Below are positions 43,260 to 54,764 of a DNA stretch of 64,000 nt, piece after piece. The stretch is from Acanthosepion pharaonis. Taxonomy: Eukaryota; Mollusca; Cephalopoda; Sepiida; Sepiidae. A model generated the notes under the pieces. It made no database searches, was not told where the DNA came from, and was given only the letters and a program-made list of their open reading frames with translations. The stretch is from assembly GCA_903632075.3 (NCBI GenBank), contig CAHIKZ030003459.1:114701-178700 (forward strand), written 5' to 3'. Position 1 is the stretch's first letter, and each line of letters opens with the position of its first letter. A program made the position numbers and the translations under genes.

Positions 43260-44230
43260 TTATTTTTGTTAAAATACAGAAAATATGACACAAAGCCTAA
43301 AAAGGGGTTTGGGGAAAAGGATGGTCTTCATCTGTCTTAAATTTAAACTAAGCTAGCCACAAACACCGACCCAAACACACAGACAATATTCCTGACACCA
43401 AAACAACACACACTCTTACTTACTTTTCATACTACATCCACCAAAATACTTAATTGCCTCAATGAAAATCCTAAATATGTACAAATCGTCGTTTGTGGGG
43501 GGGGGAATAAAACAACAAGTTAAAAAATCCCCAATGAGTATGTACAATATGAATATAATCTATTTACAAGAAACTAAACAAAATCATGTTAGTAATAACC
43601 AATAACCTCCCCAACCCAATCCTTAAATGTGACAGAAATATCAGTTCACTGGATGAAATCGATGCGCGACTATAATAATATAGAAATATTCATTCATCCC
43701 AAACACTCAGACACGCACTCATTGTGGCACAACAACAAAATGAAAGAAGGCGTGATCAATGGTCTCGACTTCCCCATCACAGCGTCGGCAGTTGGGAGAT
43801 TTCTCCAAGCCCGCTGAACAAAGTCTTTTGGCGACCCAGAGGGCCCCACGAATCACCAGCCAGGTGAATGATGTCTCATCGTTATTGAGGCATTTCAACC
43901 CAGGCGTCCAAGGCCATATTGAGCGAGCCGCCTGCTTCGTAAGAGAAATTTAAAAAAAGAAAATGAAAACCAAAAAGAAGACTAAAATAAAAGAAAAAGA
44001 TCAAAAATAAAGGGGTAAAAATAAAAAATAGGGAGGGTAAAAAAGGAAAAGAAAAAATCCAAATCTTTTTCAAAACAGTTGTAAAAAACACTAAAAGGTG
44101 GTAATAAAATCAAACTCAACCAAAAATGTAGTTCAACAACAAAAAAGCGTAAAGTCCAAAAACAGTCGGGCGGCAAACACCAGGCAGAAAAGGTCAGAAA
44201 GAGACCAGCAAAAAAATCTTGGTTACTGAC
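43260..44230 (-). mobile_element. Internally deleted Tx1-like LINE copy 3
   Basis: 43260-43690 matches the 3' UTR of copy 1 (31000-31440). 43690-43945 matches its 3' UTR end and the ORF2 C-terminus (34275-34480). From about 43950 to 44230 it matches the extreme 5' UTR of copies 1 and 2. The element therefore keeps both ends and lacks ORF1, the endonuclease and most of RT, with the junction near 43948. About 970 bp long. It encodes no protein of its own. Confidence 0.7.
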
Positions 44231-44234
44231 TGCT

Positions 44235-44443
44235 TGAATCAAGTCAATTTATTGATTTTTTGGGTTTCAAACCGGCTCCAGATAGGTGAGCGGGAAAACA
44301 GATTTGTCGCAACTTGCTACAGTTTTTGGGTCCTTTTAACCAATGAGAAGTCAAGTTTGAAAAAGTGATGATTGGTTAAAGTTGATTTGGGAGAAGAGCA
44401 CATTTTCCCTCAGGGGTAAGCAGCAAATATGGAGGATTCCATA
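44235..44443 (-). mobile_element. LTR-X copy 4, inverted fragment
   Basis: Reverse complement of 6775-6965. Shared landmarks are TATGGAGGATTCCA at the right end, GTGATGATTGGTTAAAG, and GGCTCCAGA. It ends against the deleted LINE on the left and Sat1 on the right. Confidence 0.75.
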
Positions 44444-45784
44444 AATGTAATTGAAACAGACTTTTTTTGATAAATTAAATAGTGCTATATTAAAAAGTAA
44501 TTTGATGTTTGAAGACATTCGAAAACACCTAAAATTATTAAAAATCGATTTGTTACTTTCGAAAATGGTAGTTTTGTCTAAGTTTCGACAGCTTACATAA
44601 ATACATATAAAAATCTCATGCGTTTACAACACATGAACATATGGAAAATAGGTCTGAAAAAGACTGCATTTTCTAGCTAGTTTCGATAACTTAGCATTAT
44701 ATCAAAAGTAATTTGGTGTTTGAAAACTTTCGAAAACATCTAAATTATTGAAAGTCGATTTGTTATCGATCGGAAACTGTAGCTTTCAACAAATTCCGAC
44801 AATTACACAAAATTTATATATTAAAAATATTATTTTCTACAAACTTATGAAAACATGGGAAAAGCAGCTGAAATTATGTACTTTTGGCTACATATAGGCT
44901 AGTTTTTTATAGCATAAACAACGTTATATTAGAAAGTAATGCGGTGTTTGAAAACATTGGAAAACATCTAAAATTATGGAAAATCGATTTGTATTGGAAC
45001 GAAAACAATTGGTTTCACCAAGTTTCGATAGCTTACACAAAGTTATATTAAAAAAATTATATAATTTTATGTAAAGATGGAAAATATAGATAAAATTGAA
45101 TACATTTTCCTGGATTTCAAATAATTTTTATAGTTTAAAAACAGTTAAACTTGGTGATTGAAAACTTTAGAAAACAAGTAAAATGATTGAAAATTGAATT
45201 GTTTTCGTTCGAAAACAATTGATTACGAGAAGTTTAGACAGCTTACACAGTCATATTAAAAAATTGATTTTTACATATATGAAATCATGGAAAATATAGT
45301 TGAAATACGCTGAATAATCCAGGATTTCAAATAGGTTTAAAAGCATGAAAAACATTGTATTAATAAGTAAAATGATGTTTTTCTAAAAAACACATGAAAT
45401 TATTAAAAATCGATCTGTTTTCGATCGAGATCAATTGATATCAACATGTTTTGACAGTTTACGCAAACTTGTATTAAAAATAACTTGTACAGACTTATGA
45501 AAATATTGAAAATATAGATGAAATAGACTGCTTATTTTAGGATATCAAAAAGTTTTGAAAGCAGAAAAGATGTTTAAAATGTAAATTGGTGCTTAAAAGC
45601 TTTCGAAAAGAAATAAAATTATGAAAACTTGATTTGATTTCGATCGAAAACAATTGATTCCCACAGTTTTTGACAGCTTACACAAAGTTATATTAAACTT
45701 TGGCGTTTACAAACTTATGAAAATATGGAAAATGTTGATATAGAGGCAATTTACATCAATTTCAGTTTTGATAACTTAAACAAT
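44444..45784 (-). repeat. Sat1 array, reverse orientation, left of gypsy D
   Basis: Six units. AGCTTACACAAAGTTATATT-type blocks lie near 44589, 44804, 45029, 45238, 45460 and 45672, giving a period of 209-225 bp. The last unit is broken at CAAT (45781-45784) and resumes at 57225. Confidence 0.85.
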
Positions 45785-47726
45785 TGTGGCACCTTGCATT
45801 ATTAGAAATATTCATAGAAATATGATTTAATTTTTTCTTACTCGGTTTACTAAACAGGTTGTTGATTTTTTTTAAAACGGAAAATAATTGAGTTGAAAAT
45901 AATTCACTAAGATTGTACTTGGACGATCCTAAGGGAAGAAGAAGGAAGGAAAAAAGAGAGGTCGAGAAATACAAAAAGCGGTCATTAACAAAAAAACACG
46001 AGTCAGAAAGATATCTTAGCTAGCATGTTGACCGAATTTTTAAAGACAATTGGAAGAATAGAATTAGAAATAGTAAAAAAGAAAGAAAGGGAAAAGACAT
46101 GATATCAAAACGGGCCGCTTGATGAAAAACCAGATATCGGCCAAAGCATCTAGCCTACTTTTGCGTAGAAAGACACCTTATCAATTTGGATAAAGGGAAA
46201 TTTTGGGAACAATGAAAACGAAATCTTAATCAGAGAAAAAGTGTTTTTGGGTTGAGGGGAGTGACCGGTGGAACGGTATACAGATTCTGACCTGTTAAAA
46301 ATTAGAACCCCCACATTGACGAGTGAAAGATGTTTTCAATTCAGATAAATTAAGATTTTCTGACTGCCGGGTCTGACAAAAAACAAGAGGTGGAAAAAAC
46401 GATTGTCTCAGATCACAGATGGCGACAATATTCTTTCCTGAAGTCACAACTAATTAGCGGCGGGCTGGTTGACAGAGCCCAGTTGAGAGAAAGCCAAAAT
46501 TGTCATTTTTCGTACGTGCAGAAAAGGCAAAATTGGATTTTGTTTTTTTTAAAAACAAGAACGATGTAACCACGCCCGAAAGGAGGAGAAAGGATGCTCG
46601 ATCAATAACAATTGGTCGGAAACGGTCACGTGATCTGCAGAAAAGAAGAGAAAGAAATGCCCGATCAGGAACCATTGGTCGAAAAACGGTCACCTGACAT
46701 ACGAGAGACTAAGAGAGATGGGTGCACACCTCCCACAAAAGGCACTGTGAGGAAGTAGGGGTGAAAACAATAGCGATAATGAGAAATCAAAAATAATGCG
46801 ACTTTTGGAATTATCGAGAAAACCCCTGACGCCGACAGACCCACCCCAGTTTGTTGCGGCGTCAATAAAAGCAGGACCCCAGTCGACAGAAATCAGTTGG
46901 AGTGGAGTTGCAGCTGGACCGCGGGCAGGAAAGAGCCTGAACGCGGGCATCGGGCCCGATTCACTCGCCCTTTTCGGGCAAGAGAATCCTCAGACAAGAA
47001 ATCCTCCCAGCCCAAGTCGAAGACAGAAGAGTTCAGCCCCGGACGGCAGCGAGAAGAGATCACCTCGGACGACAGAGAGTTGCGGCTGAGTTGCGGCAAG
47101 AGATCCTTCCAGCCCAAGTCGAAGACAAGAGAACTTCCAGCCTAAGTCGACGAAGAAGAAGAAATACAACTCAAGTCGAAGAGAAGAATCAACTGCGAAT
47201 GATCGATAGAAATTAGCCCCAGTGTCGAACCAAACCACACTCCGACATACACAATTCTAAAGAGTAGGCAATTCTGAAATCTTTAGGTTGTGTGAGAGAA
47301 GCTTGTGCCATAGTCCACAGAGCGGGTTGGGAAATGAGAACAATTTTGTTTTTATGTAACGGACATTAAGATATAAAAGGTTGTTACCCATTTTTTTCAT
47401 CAGCAATCTTTTTGTCTCGTGAGTTTATTTTCTCTTTTATTTGTGTTTTGCCACCCCCGTCGGACTCAACTTGTATCGGCCCCAATCCCTGCTGGTCCCG
47501 TCTGTCTAAGATCTAAACACAGCGTGGGTAGACAGACCGGAGATCGGTACAGTTGCTTTAGTGACCAGGTATTGAAGCGAGTCGGGGAAAGGCGAGGCTG
47601 GTGATCATCTGACCAAGGGGTTGGAGCGGCACGCTTGGACCCAGGAGGAGCGACCAGGAGGAGCGACGTCACCGTTGGCGCCGTAACCAAAGGATTCGAC
47701 CCTGGGCCAGGTGTGTAACCGTCACA
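45785..47726 (+). mobile_element. 5' LTR of gypsy D (1942 bp)
   Basis: Starts TGTGGCACCTTGC, ends AACCGTCACA. TATAAAAGG at 47372 places the transcription start near 47400, so U3 is about 1.6 kb. Two ~75-bp U3 repeats near 46590-46700 each carry ATTGGTCG and ACGGTCAC. The last 50 bp contain a primer-binding-site-like copy. Confidence 0.93.
47372..47380 (+). promoter_or_regulatory. TATA box of gypsy D 5' LTR
   Basis: TATAAAAGG; the same box is at 56865 in the 3' LTR. CCAAT-type boxes lie upstream in the U3 repeats. Confidence 0.6.
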
Positions 47727-47790
47727 TGTGGTGCCGTGACCAACGGATCAACCCTGAGACAGCCACGTCACATATGGTGCCGTGGTGACC
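47676..47790 (+). repeat. Triplicated primer-binding-site region of gypsy D
   Basis: Three sites: TGGCGCCGTAACC (47676, inside the LTR), TGGTGCCGTGACC (47729, in the standard place two bases after the LTR) and TGGTGCCGTGGTGACC (47775). Each is followed by GGAT(T)..CAACCCTG-like or GACCCTG sequence, 46-53 bp apart. The middle site is the likely working one. The priming tRNA was not identified. Confidence 0.7.
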
Positions 47791-47966
47791 GAGGGATTTC
47801 AACCCTGAGAAGACCACGATCGACCGCCGTTGCTGAAAATTCAGACAGAACTCAGAACGACCCGGGACCAAAGGAAAAGAAAGAACAGAATCGTCTGTAA
47901 GGTAGGACACCTTGTTTTGTTTCCCAACCTCGATTGTTGCTGCATAGACTGTCTTTCTCTGTAGAC

Positions 47967-49273
47967 ATGTCAGATTATGATTCGGATAGAGCAATGGGGG
48001 TGAAGAAGAAGTAGGGCGGGGGTTGTCAGTGGATCTAAGGAAGCTGTTGGGTGGACCGAGGGTCCCAGTATTTGATGGCAGCGGAAGGAGTTTAAAACTG
48101 GCTGGCAATCCTCGAGAAGAGCCGAACCATCTACGAGCTCTCGGACCAAGAAACCCTGTATTTGGCATACGATGCCACAAAGGAAAAAGCGTCTGAGTTC
48201 GTGAGGGGGCTCTTGGAGAACCAACCCCGCTTGGCTTGGGAAGAAATAAAAAGACTACTGACCAAAGAATTCGCCGACGAAGGTACGGCCATAGAGGCCA
48301 TGAGGGCCCTTTTAAAACTAACACAGCTGCGGGATGAAACCCGGGAGAATTAGGGGCCCGAGCGGGGAAGCTATCGTCATTGGCATTCCCCGAAGTGGTC
48401 AGGATAATGCGGTTATGCAGGCTCAACTGGCGGACCTGTATGTAGAGGCGCTGAGCGACGAGCGTGTTCGTCACGACGTATTGAAAGAAGGACCGCTCAG
48501 ACTGTCGGCAGCGATAGAGCTGGCCAGGGAGAGCCAGGGGTGTGAGATAAAGTGAAGAGGTGTGGGAAGAAGCAGATACCAAGTCAGGAGGCTGGAAAGA
48601 GGGGGTAGGCGGAAGATCCCCGTGTGGAATCAGAGGGTTAAGGAAGAGGTGGATCGGGCAGAATTATGGGAGGAGGACCCCAATGAGAAGGGCATGGTCG
48701 ACCAGGCATGGCTTTTATAAGCCCACGCCGGGTCGATACGGGCTGGTCTGCTGGACCTGTGGGTACGAGGACCACAGGGCGGCGGAATGTCCGACGAAGT
48801 GGGGTTGCCCCCAGACTTCGATCGTGACAGGTGCACCAGGTGTGGTAAGAAAGGACACCTGGCTAAGTGGTGCGGGCTGAGGAAGGGTGCCCCACCAATA
48901 TTAACAAGGAAGGCCGAGCCCAAGAAAAGCCAAAGGGCCACCCCAGAATTAAGAGGGAGGGTGGCCAGTTAAAAGGAGAGAAATAAAAACTTGGACCAGT
49001 GGGTGGGCGAACCGCTTGAATAGAGGACGGGTTCCCCTGAGGATAGACACAAGGCCAACCCAGTTAAAAAGGGAAAGAGCAAAATGTTGGACATGTGGTC
49101 GGGCGGGCCACTTTGCGCCAAGCTGTCCAGCAAGAAGGTGCTGGTTTTGCAGGAGGCCAGGACACCTGAAAAGAAACTGTATTCTTAGAAACGGCCATGG
49201 GAGACCGGGAGAGGTCCGGCCGGGGTCGCCCAGGTGCAGGGGGCGCAGAACCCCACCTCATAAAAAAAAATGA
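47967..49273 (+). pseudogene. Gypsy D gag: capsid and four CCHC zinc knuckles
   Basis: Structural protein forming the particle and binding RNA. ATG at 47967 (MSDYDSDRAMGVKKK). Capsid-type sequence at 48060-48555: VPVFDGSG, then DQETLYLAYDATKEKASEFV, WEEIKRLLTKEFADEG and LYVEALSDERVRHDVLKEG. Four knuckles follow: CWTCGYEDHRAAEC (48749), CTRCGKKGHLAKWC (48832), CWTCGRAGHFAPSC (49085) and CWFCRRPGHLKRNC (49139), all with C-X2-C-X4-H-X4-C spacing. Frame breaks lie at about 48010, 48350, 48560, 48800 and 49000. Most gypsy gags have one or two knuckles. Breaks may be partly sequencing errors. Confidence 0.85.
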
Positions 49274-49318
49274 AGGTGATTTATTACTACCGGCGCCTAT
49301 GGCTGGGTTGACCCAAAG

Positions 49319-49922
49319 GTGGGGACCCAGGAAGAAGAAAGCTCAAGTGTTCTCTTCGCTAACGCAGGAGAAAAACTATCCTGTAGAGCAGAGATAGGTG
49401 GTAGAGAGATGAGGGCTTTGGTGGACACAGGAGCATCTGTGTCATTGATGAGAGAGGAAACATACAGGCGGGTGAAACGGAAGAGAAGGTTACGGGAAGC
49501 GGACATAGAGATCACGCAAGCAGATGGGGCCCCCTGGAGATAAAAGGGATGGTGAGGCTCCCGGTGAGGATTGGGAGGGTGAAAAGCACCCAAACTTTTT
49601 ACGTAACCCCTGACCTGTGTGTACGGAGGCAATCTTGGGAGAAGATTGGCTCCGGAGCCAGAGGGCCCAGATCGAGTTTAATCCTACTGTGTTGGTGGTG
49701 AACGGCGAGAGAACGCCATTGGGATGCCCACCAGAGGAAGAGATAACCATAGTGGTGGAGGAAGATGTAAAGTTACCTCCTAGGACCGCAGTGTCGGGAA
49801 AGGGTAGGCTAATGTCAGAAAAAAAGGTACGGAGAGGACCTCTGCAGTTGGTCCCTGTAGAAGGAAAGAGCCTAGAAGATAGCGAGGTAACCCTGTGCGA
49901 AAACGGTAGTGGAGGCAGCTGA
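49319..49922 (+). pseudogene. Gypsy D protease
   Basis: Aspartic protease that cuts the polyprotein. MRALVDTGASVSLM holds the active-site DTGA (Asp codon near 49424). The next frame (49617-49922) gives TEAILGEDWLRSQRAQIEFN, the ILGxDWL C-terminal strand, and then a linker to RT. A frameshift lies at about 49540. Length and order are usual for the family. Confidence 0.85.
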
Positions 49923-50146
49923 GTTAGTGCCCATAATGATGGTGAACCAGGCCCAAAAGACTATAAAGGTTAGGAGAGGGGAGAAGATAAGGAGAGCACT
50001 TCCCCTACGAACTCTGAATCGGGTGAGATTCGAGGAGGAACGAAGGAAGCTAGTAGAGCAAACAAAAGGAATCTTGGATGAGGATATATTAGCACCGGAT
50101 CAATTTAGAACCAGAGTGGGGGGGTCTGTTAAGGAACAATCGAGAT

Positions 50147-50811
50147 GTGGTAGCCCAGTCAGATAAGGAACTAGGTCAGACCCACACAGTCGAAATGAAA
50201 ATCGACACCGGAGACCACCCCCCTGTGAAATTAAAACCCTACAGAACACCTATACATAAAAGACCCCTTGTAGAAGAGGCAGTAGAGGAAATGTTGGAAG
50301 CTGGGATGATCGAAAGATCGATCTCTCCTTGGAGCTTCCCAATAGTAATAGTAGGTAAGAAAGATGGCGGCCACCGTTTCTGTGTAGATTTTAGAAAGCT
50401 GAATTTATATCGAAGCCGTTGGCGATGCCATTGCCATTGATAGACGACATTTTGGCATTATTAGGGAAGGCAAAGTACTTCTCTACGTTGGACTTGAGGT
50501 CCGGGTATTGGCAGGTAGCCCTGGATGAGGCTGACAAGGAGAAGGCCGCATTCGCGTGTCACCTGGGACTGTTTCAGTTCAGAGTGATGCCATTCGGTTT
50601 AGCTAATGCCCCGGGAGTCTTCCAACAGCTAATGTCAATAGTGTTAGGAGGATACGAGAGCTTTGCCATGGCGTATTTAGACGATATCTTGATATTTTCG
50701 GAGACAGTGGAACAACACTTTTTTCCATTTAAGACAGGTGTTGGGAAGGTTGAGGAAACACGGATTAAAATTGAAATTGTCAAAGTGTCAGTTTCTGAGG
50801 GAAGAAACTAG
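50147..50811 (+). pseudogene. Gypsy D reverse transcriptase
   Basis: Copies element RNA into DNA. The fingers at 50180-50440 (VKLKPYRTPIHKRPLVEEAV, then SPWSFPIVIVGKKDGGHRFC and VDFRKLN) run, after a frameshift near 50420, into PLPLIDDILALLGKAKYFST with LDLRSGYWQV (first Asp), FRVMPFGLANAPGVFQQLM, and MAYLDDILIFS with an intact catalytic YLDD. The sequence continues in another frame into the thumb near 50811-50883. Confidence 0.92.
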
Positions 50812-50882
50812 GTATTTAGGCTTCGTCATAAACGGAGACGGTATTAAACCCGACATGGATAAGGTAAAAGGTCATAAGGGAA

Positions 50883-51428
50883 ATGCCAGAGCCTAAGACA
50901 GTGAGGCAGGTAAGAGGTTTTATAGGAGCTATAGGCTACTACCGGCGCTTCGTCCCGGCATTTTCAAGAATTGCCATACCGCTAGTGGCCCTGACGAAGA
51001 AATACGCTAGGTTCAAATGGACAGAGGACTGTCAACGAGCATTTGATTCGCTAAAGAAACAGTTGACAACCGTTCCACTGCTGACGTATCCAGACCTCAG
51101 CAAGCCCATGATATTATACACGGATGCCAGTGAGCAGTGTGTAGGAGCAGTACTTACCCAGCCGTGTCCTGATAAGGAAGGACCAGTGCCAGGCATACCA
51201 GAGGAAGTACCGATATACTTCCTCTCCCATAAGCTCTCAGAGACACAACAGAGGTGGCCAGTAATAGAGAGGGAAGCATATGCTATCATGTATGCTCTCC
51301 AAAAACTGGACTACTATTTAAATGGTGCGGTCTTCACTATAAAGACAGACCAAAAGCCTCTGCAGTACCTATTGCAGGCAGAGTGGACAAATAATAAGAA
51401 AAAATTCAACAGTGGGCACTTAAGTTAA
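50883..51428 (+). pseudogene. Gypsy D RT connection and RNase H
   Basis: MPEPKTVRQVRGFIGAIGYY starts the thumb and connection. RNase H, which removes template RNA, shows LYTDASEQCVGAVL (Asp), EREAYAIMYALQKLDYYLNG (Glu) and IKTDQKPLQYLL (Asp). A frame break near 51415 separates it from the next part, which starts WALKLSGYHCKIEYLAGKEN-like and includes the LSRIPK end of RNase H. Confidence 0.92.
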
Positions 51429-51454
51429 GTGGCTACCACTGTAAGATAGAGTAC

Positions 51455-53430
51455 TTGGCAGGAAAAGAAAACACGTGCGCAGATTTACTCTCAAGAATAC
51501 CGAAACAACTGGAAGAAAGATCTGTAAGGGTAGAACAGGGAGTAGATGATAAAGCCTATAGAATAGGAGTAATTAACTCTAATAAGCTAAAAGATCGCCC
51601 TATATTAGAATCGGACGAAGAAGGGGACGCCCAGATAATAACCGATCCCTACTGGACAGAAGGAATTGAGAAGGAGCAAGCAGACAGTGAAATAGCTGCT
51701 CTGAGAGAGAAGGTAAAGGCAGGAGAGACCACCAAGTATGCCATAATAGAGGAAAGGCTGTATTATCTCTCAGGAAGGGATGAAGAAGTCAAACCCAAGT
51801 TGTATGTGCCCAAAAGTTTAAGACCAGAGATATTGGAACAGTGCCACGAAAGGTTGGGTCACATGGGAATTGATAGGACATGTGATCTCATAGGAAGAAA
51901 GTACTATTGGCCCAAACTGTACGGAGAAGTCACTAACTATGTTCGGAGTTGTGTAGTGTGCCAGTCGCAGAGCAGGAAAAGGCACCCTTGGAGGAAACAG
52001 ACGTACCAAACTTCCCCTTCGAGAAAGTGAGTATGGATGTATCAGGACCATATGGGGAAACTGCACGAGGAAACAACTATATAGTGAGTTTTGTCGATTG
52101 GCTAACAAATTGGCCTGAAGCATTTGCAGTACCAGACAAGAAGGCCAGAACTGTGGCCGGGTTTATAATAAGCGAAATCTTCCCTAGGTATGGTGCCCCT
52201 GTGCAATTGGTAACAGATAATGGCACGGAGAATGTGAACAGCATCATGAGAGAGGTTTTGACAGGTTTGAATGTAGAGCACATAAAAACATCCCCATATC
52301 ACCCCCAGGGAAATGCTAAAGTGGAAAGGTTTCATAGAACCTTGGGAGATGTATTGGCTAAGTTGGTCAGAGAAAACATTGGAAATTGGGACTTGTATTT
52401 GACGCAGGCTCTGGCGGCCGTGAGGTTTACGATAAACGAAACCTCCAGATTTTCTCCTTATTTTTTGTTGTTTGGCAGAGACGTGGTCCTGCCTGTAGAT
52501 AACCTACTGAAGCCCCGAAGAAGGTATATGGGAGAAGATCATCATCAACTATTGCTGGAACAGCAACATAAGATATTCGTACAGGCCAGAAGAAGAATAA
52601 AGAGGGCCCAGAAGAAAAGAAATGAGAGGGTGAATGCTGAAAGAAAGGTGGTAGAATTGAAGGTTGGAGACCCTGTCTACTATAAAATCCACCAGAGAGA
52701 AGGAAAACTGGACCAGAGATGGGAACCGTACTGCCGGATAGTAGAGCAGACAGGCCCAGTGTCATATGTAATATGGGATCAAGTGGCAGGACGAGCGAGG
52801 AGGGTTCATGCCAATGATCTGAAGAAGGCTGAAATAGCTAACCTGGAAATGAGCGAGCCGAGGCCTAAGAAGACAAGGAAAAGGAAGGTAACTCTGGTTG
52901 AACCGGAAGGAATGGAGATGGAGAAAGACTCCGAAGAAGATGAGGAGATAGGTCGACTTGACCAGATAAACGAAGCAGTCCGAGTGACAGAGTTGGAACC
53001 CTCAGCGGGGATTAGCGATGTTCAGTCGTCGACTGAATCAGTGCAGAGAAGACCCCGTGAGATCGCCATAAAACCCCCATGTCCGAAGAAAAGGAAGAAA
53101 AAGACGAAGAGGTCCAATCAAGCAGTCGAAGGCTCTAAAAAGAGGCACCCTGAACAGGACGAAGGGCCCAGCGAGTGGGGAGGAGGAGGATCAAATACCC
53201 TTTCCCAGCTTAAGGAAAGGATAAAGAACAGGAGAAGTTTAGACATAGAGTCGAGAGGTATTGAAGACATTCAAGGCGAAGACTCTAAACAGAAAGAAGA
53301 ATCAGGGGATGGAGAAGAGGACAAAAAACCTCCTGGACGAGAATTAAACACAGAAAGAAGGTTAGAGGTTGAACAGGAATCACCTCAGAAGATGAGATCA
53401 GGGGAGGAGAAGAACCCCAAATCTCAGTAG
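51455..53430 (+). pseudogene. Gypsy D integrase with charged C-terminal tail
   Basis: Inserts the DNA copy. The zinc finger is in the first frame (51455-52030): HERLGHMGIDRTCDLIGRKY and CVVCQSQ. The second frame (51949-53430, 493 residues) has the core, with SMDVSGPYG (Asp), VTDNGTENVN (Asp) and GNAKVERFHRTL (Glu); 35 residues separate the last two. The C-terminal GPY-type module is RWEPYCRIVEQTGPVSYVIW. A tail of about 190 highly charged residues follows, with KKRKKKTKR, a possible nuclear localisation signal, and no chromodomain seen. It is the longest open frame in the window. A break near 52000 splits finger from core. Confidence 0.93.
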
Positions 53431-53744
53431 AACAAAAGGGCTGTGCAGAATAGAAGCATTTAGTGTCGACAGATAACGACACTGGCTCATCCAAAATCCT
53501 ATTGGCTGACTATGGTAGATGTGAGTGGAGGGATGGAGTCGCGGGCTGCACCTCACAAGGGACGGAAGAAGATCATTGGCATTATTGATTGGCCACCAGT
53601 GGTGTCATGAAGTACGACCTTTAGAGTGGGCGCCACGCACACCTGACCGGACCATTCTGTCTGCTAGAGGTTAGTTAGAGGAGGGAAGAGCCGAACTAAG
53701 AGAAAAGTTATGAAATGATTGAGTGATGAGTCGAGCGAGACTAA
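53431..53744 (+). other. Gap between pol and env-like region
   Basis: No domain recognised. It includes an inverted pair GTGTCGACAGATAACGACAC near 53463. GTTACCTTTCAG at 53777-53788, just inside the next entry, looks like a splice acceptor that could serve a spliced env-type mRNA. Confidence 0.4.
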
Positions 53745-54518
53745 GTGATTGTGAAGAATAACAACAAGAGAATTTGTTACCTTTCAGGAATGATAGCAAG
53801 GTACAAGGTGGAAGCAGACTACATAGCATTAAATTCGGGGAGAACGAAATTTATGTTGCTATCAGCTGAAGAAGCTAGAAGGTGTAGAGATGATACCCTG
53901 GGGACTTGTACCTCGTTGAGCCCTATCTATAAAACTGGTAACCGAAGAATGTGCATATTAGAATTGTTTGAAGGGAAGGGGAAGGAATCAAAAGAATCTG
54001 CCAAGTAGAGGTATTAACAAACTCGGCATTACCACAAGCTATCAGTGTTTCAGACGGGTGTGGGCAGTAGCCACACAGAAACATATCAGCCTGTCTAGGG
54101 TATGTGGGGAGAGTCCACAAGGACATTAAGAATAAGGCCACCGTTATCCCTGGTGACGCTACCCATGGGATGTTCGGCGGTTGGGGTGTCCATCTCCTTG
54201 CCCCCTATTACCAGATGGAAGAGAGATATGAAGAAAAAGATTCACTCATAGAGATGATTGGTAGAGGCTTAGTCAATTGTACAGAATTATGGGAGCCGAT
54301 AGTGAAGAGATTCTCTAATGTCACCTTAAAATAAGATGCCAGTATTAATGAAGCCAATAGAAAAGATCGACATGGATCACTTAAGGGATAAGTTAAGTGC
54401 GTTGGGAGACGAAGGTGTAGCTTGGGAAGACGATGAGCAGATCGCGATAAGTTGGTCAATAGTGATGGGTACATTCCTAGTTATAGCCATCAGGGGGTGT
54501 AATAATATGGAAGATTAA
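53745..54518 (+). pseudogene. Env-like C-terminal region of gypsy D (frameshifted)
   Basis: Three consecutive open pieces (53745-54008, 54104-54334, 54336-54518) sit where errantiviruses and other gypsy retroviruses have env. The first has KFMLLSAEEARRC, a C-X-S-L-S-P-I-Y stretch and RRMCILELF, matching the Cys-spaced pattern of insect errantivirus and baculovirus F-type ectodomains. The middle piece carries GWGVHLLAPYY. The last has a membrane segment (ISWSIVMGTFLVIAI) followed by RGC and a short tail. The N-terminal signal peptide, cleavage site and fusion peptide are not seen. Breaks lie at about 54008-54100 and 54334. The role (membrane glycoprotein) is inferred from position, Cys pattern and anchor. 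Confidence 0.55.
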
Positions 54519-54764
54519 GAGTAAAGAAGATTAGCGAACGACAGTCTAGTGAGCATGCAACAACTCGAGAGGGAGATGCCGAGCAGTGTTCCTTACTCAG
54601 ACAGGACTGGCGAAGAAATTGCTGAAAGACCAATGGAGGAGGCTGGCGTGAGACCACCACGTGCGGCGGGAAAACCTCCCACGGCAGAGAGGAAAACATT
54701 GACCAAGAAGAACAGACCCTAGTGAACACATCTGCACCTACAAACACACGCACACATTACCTTG

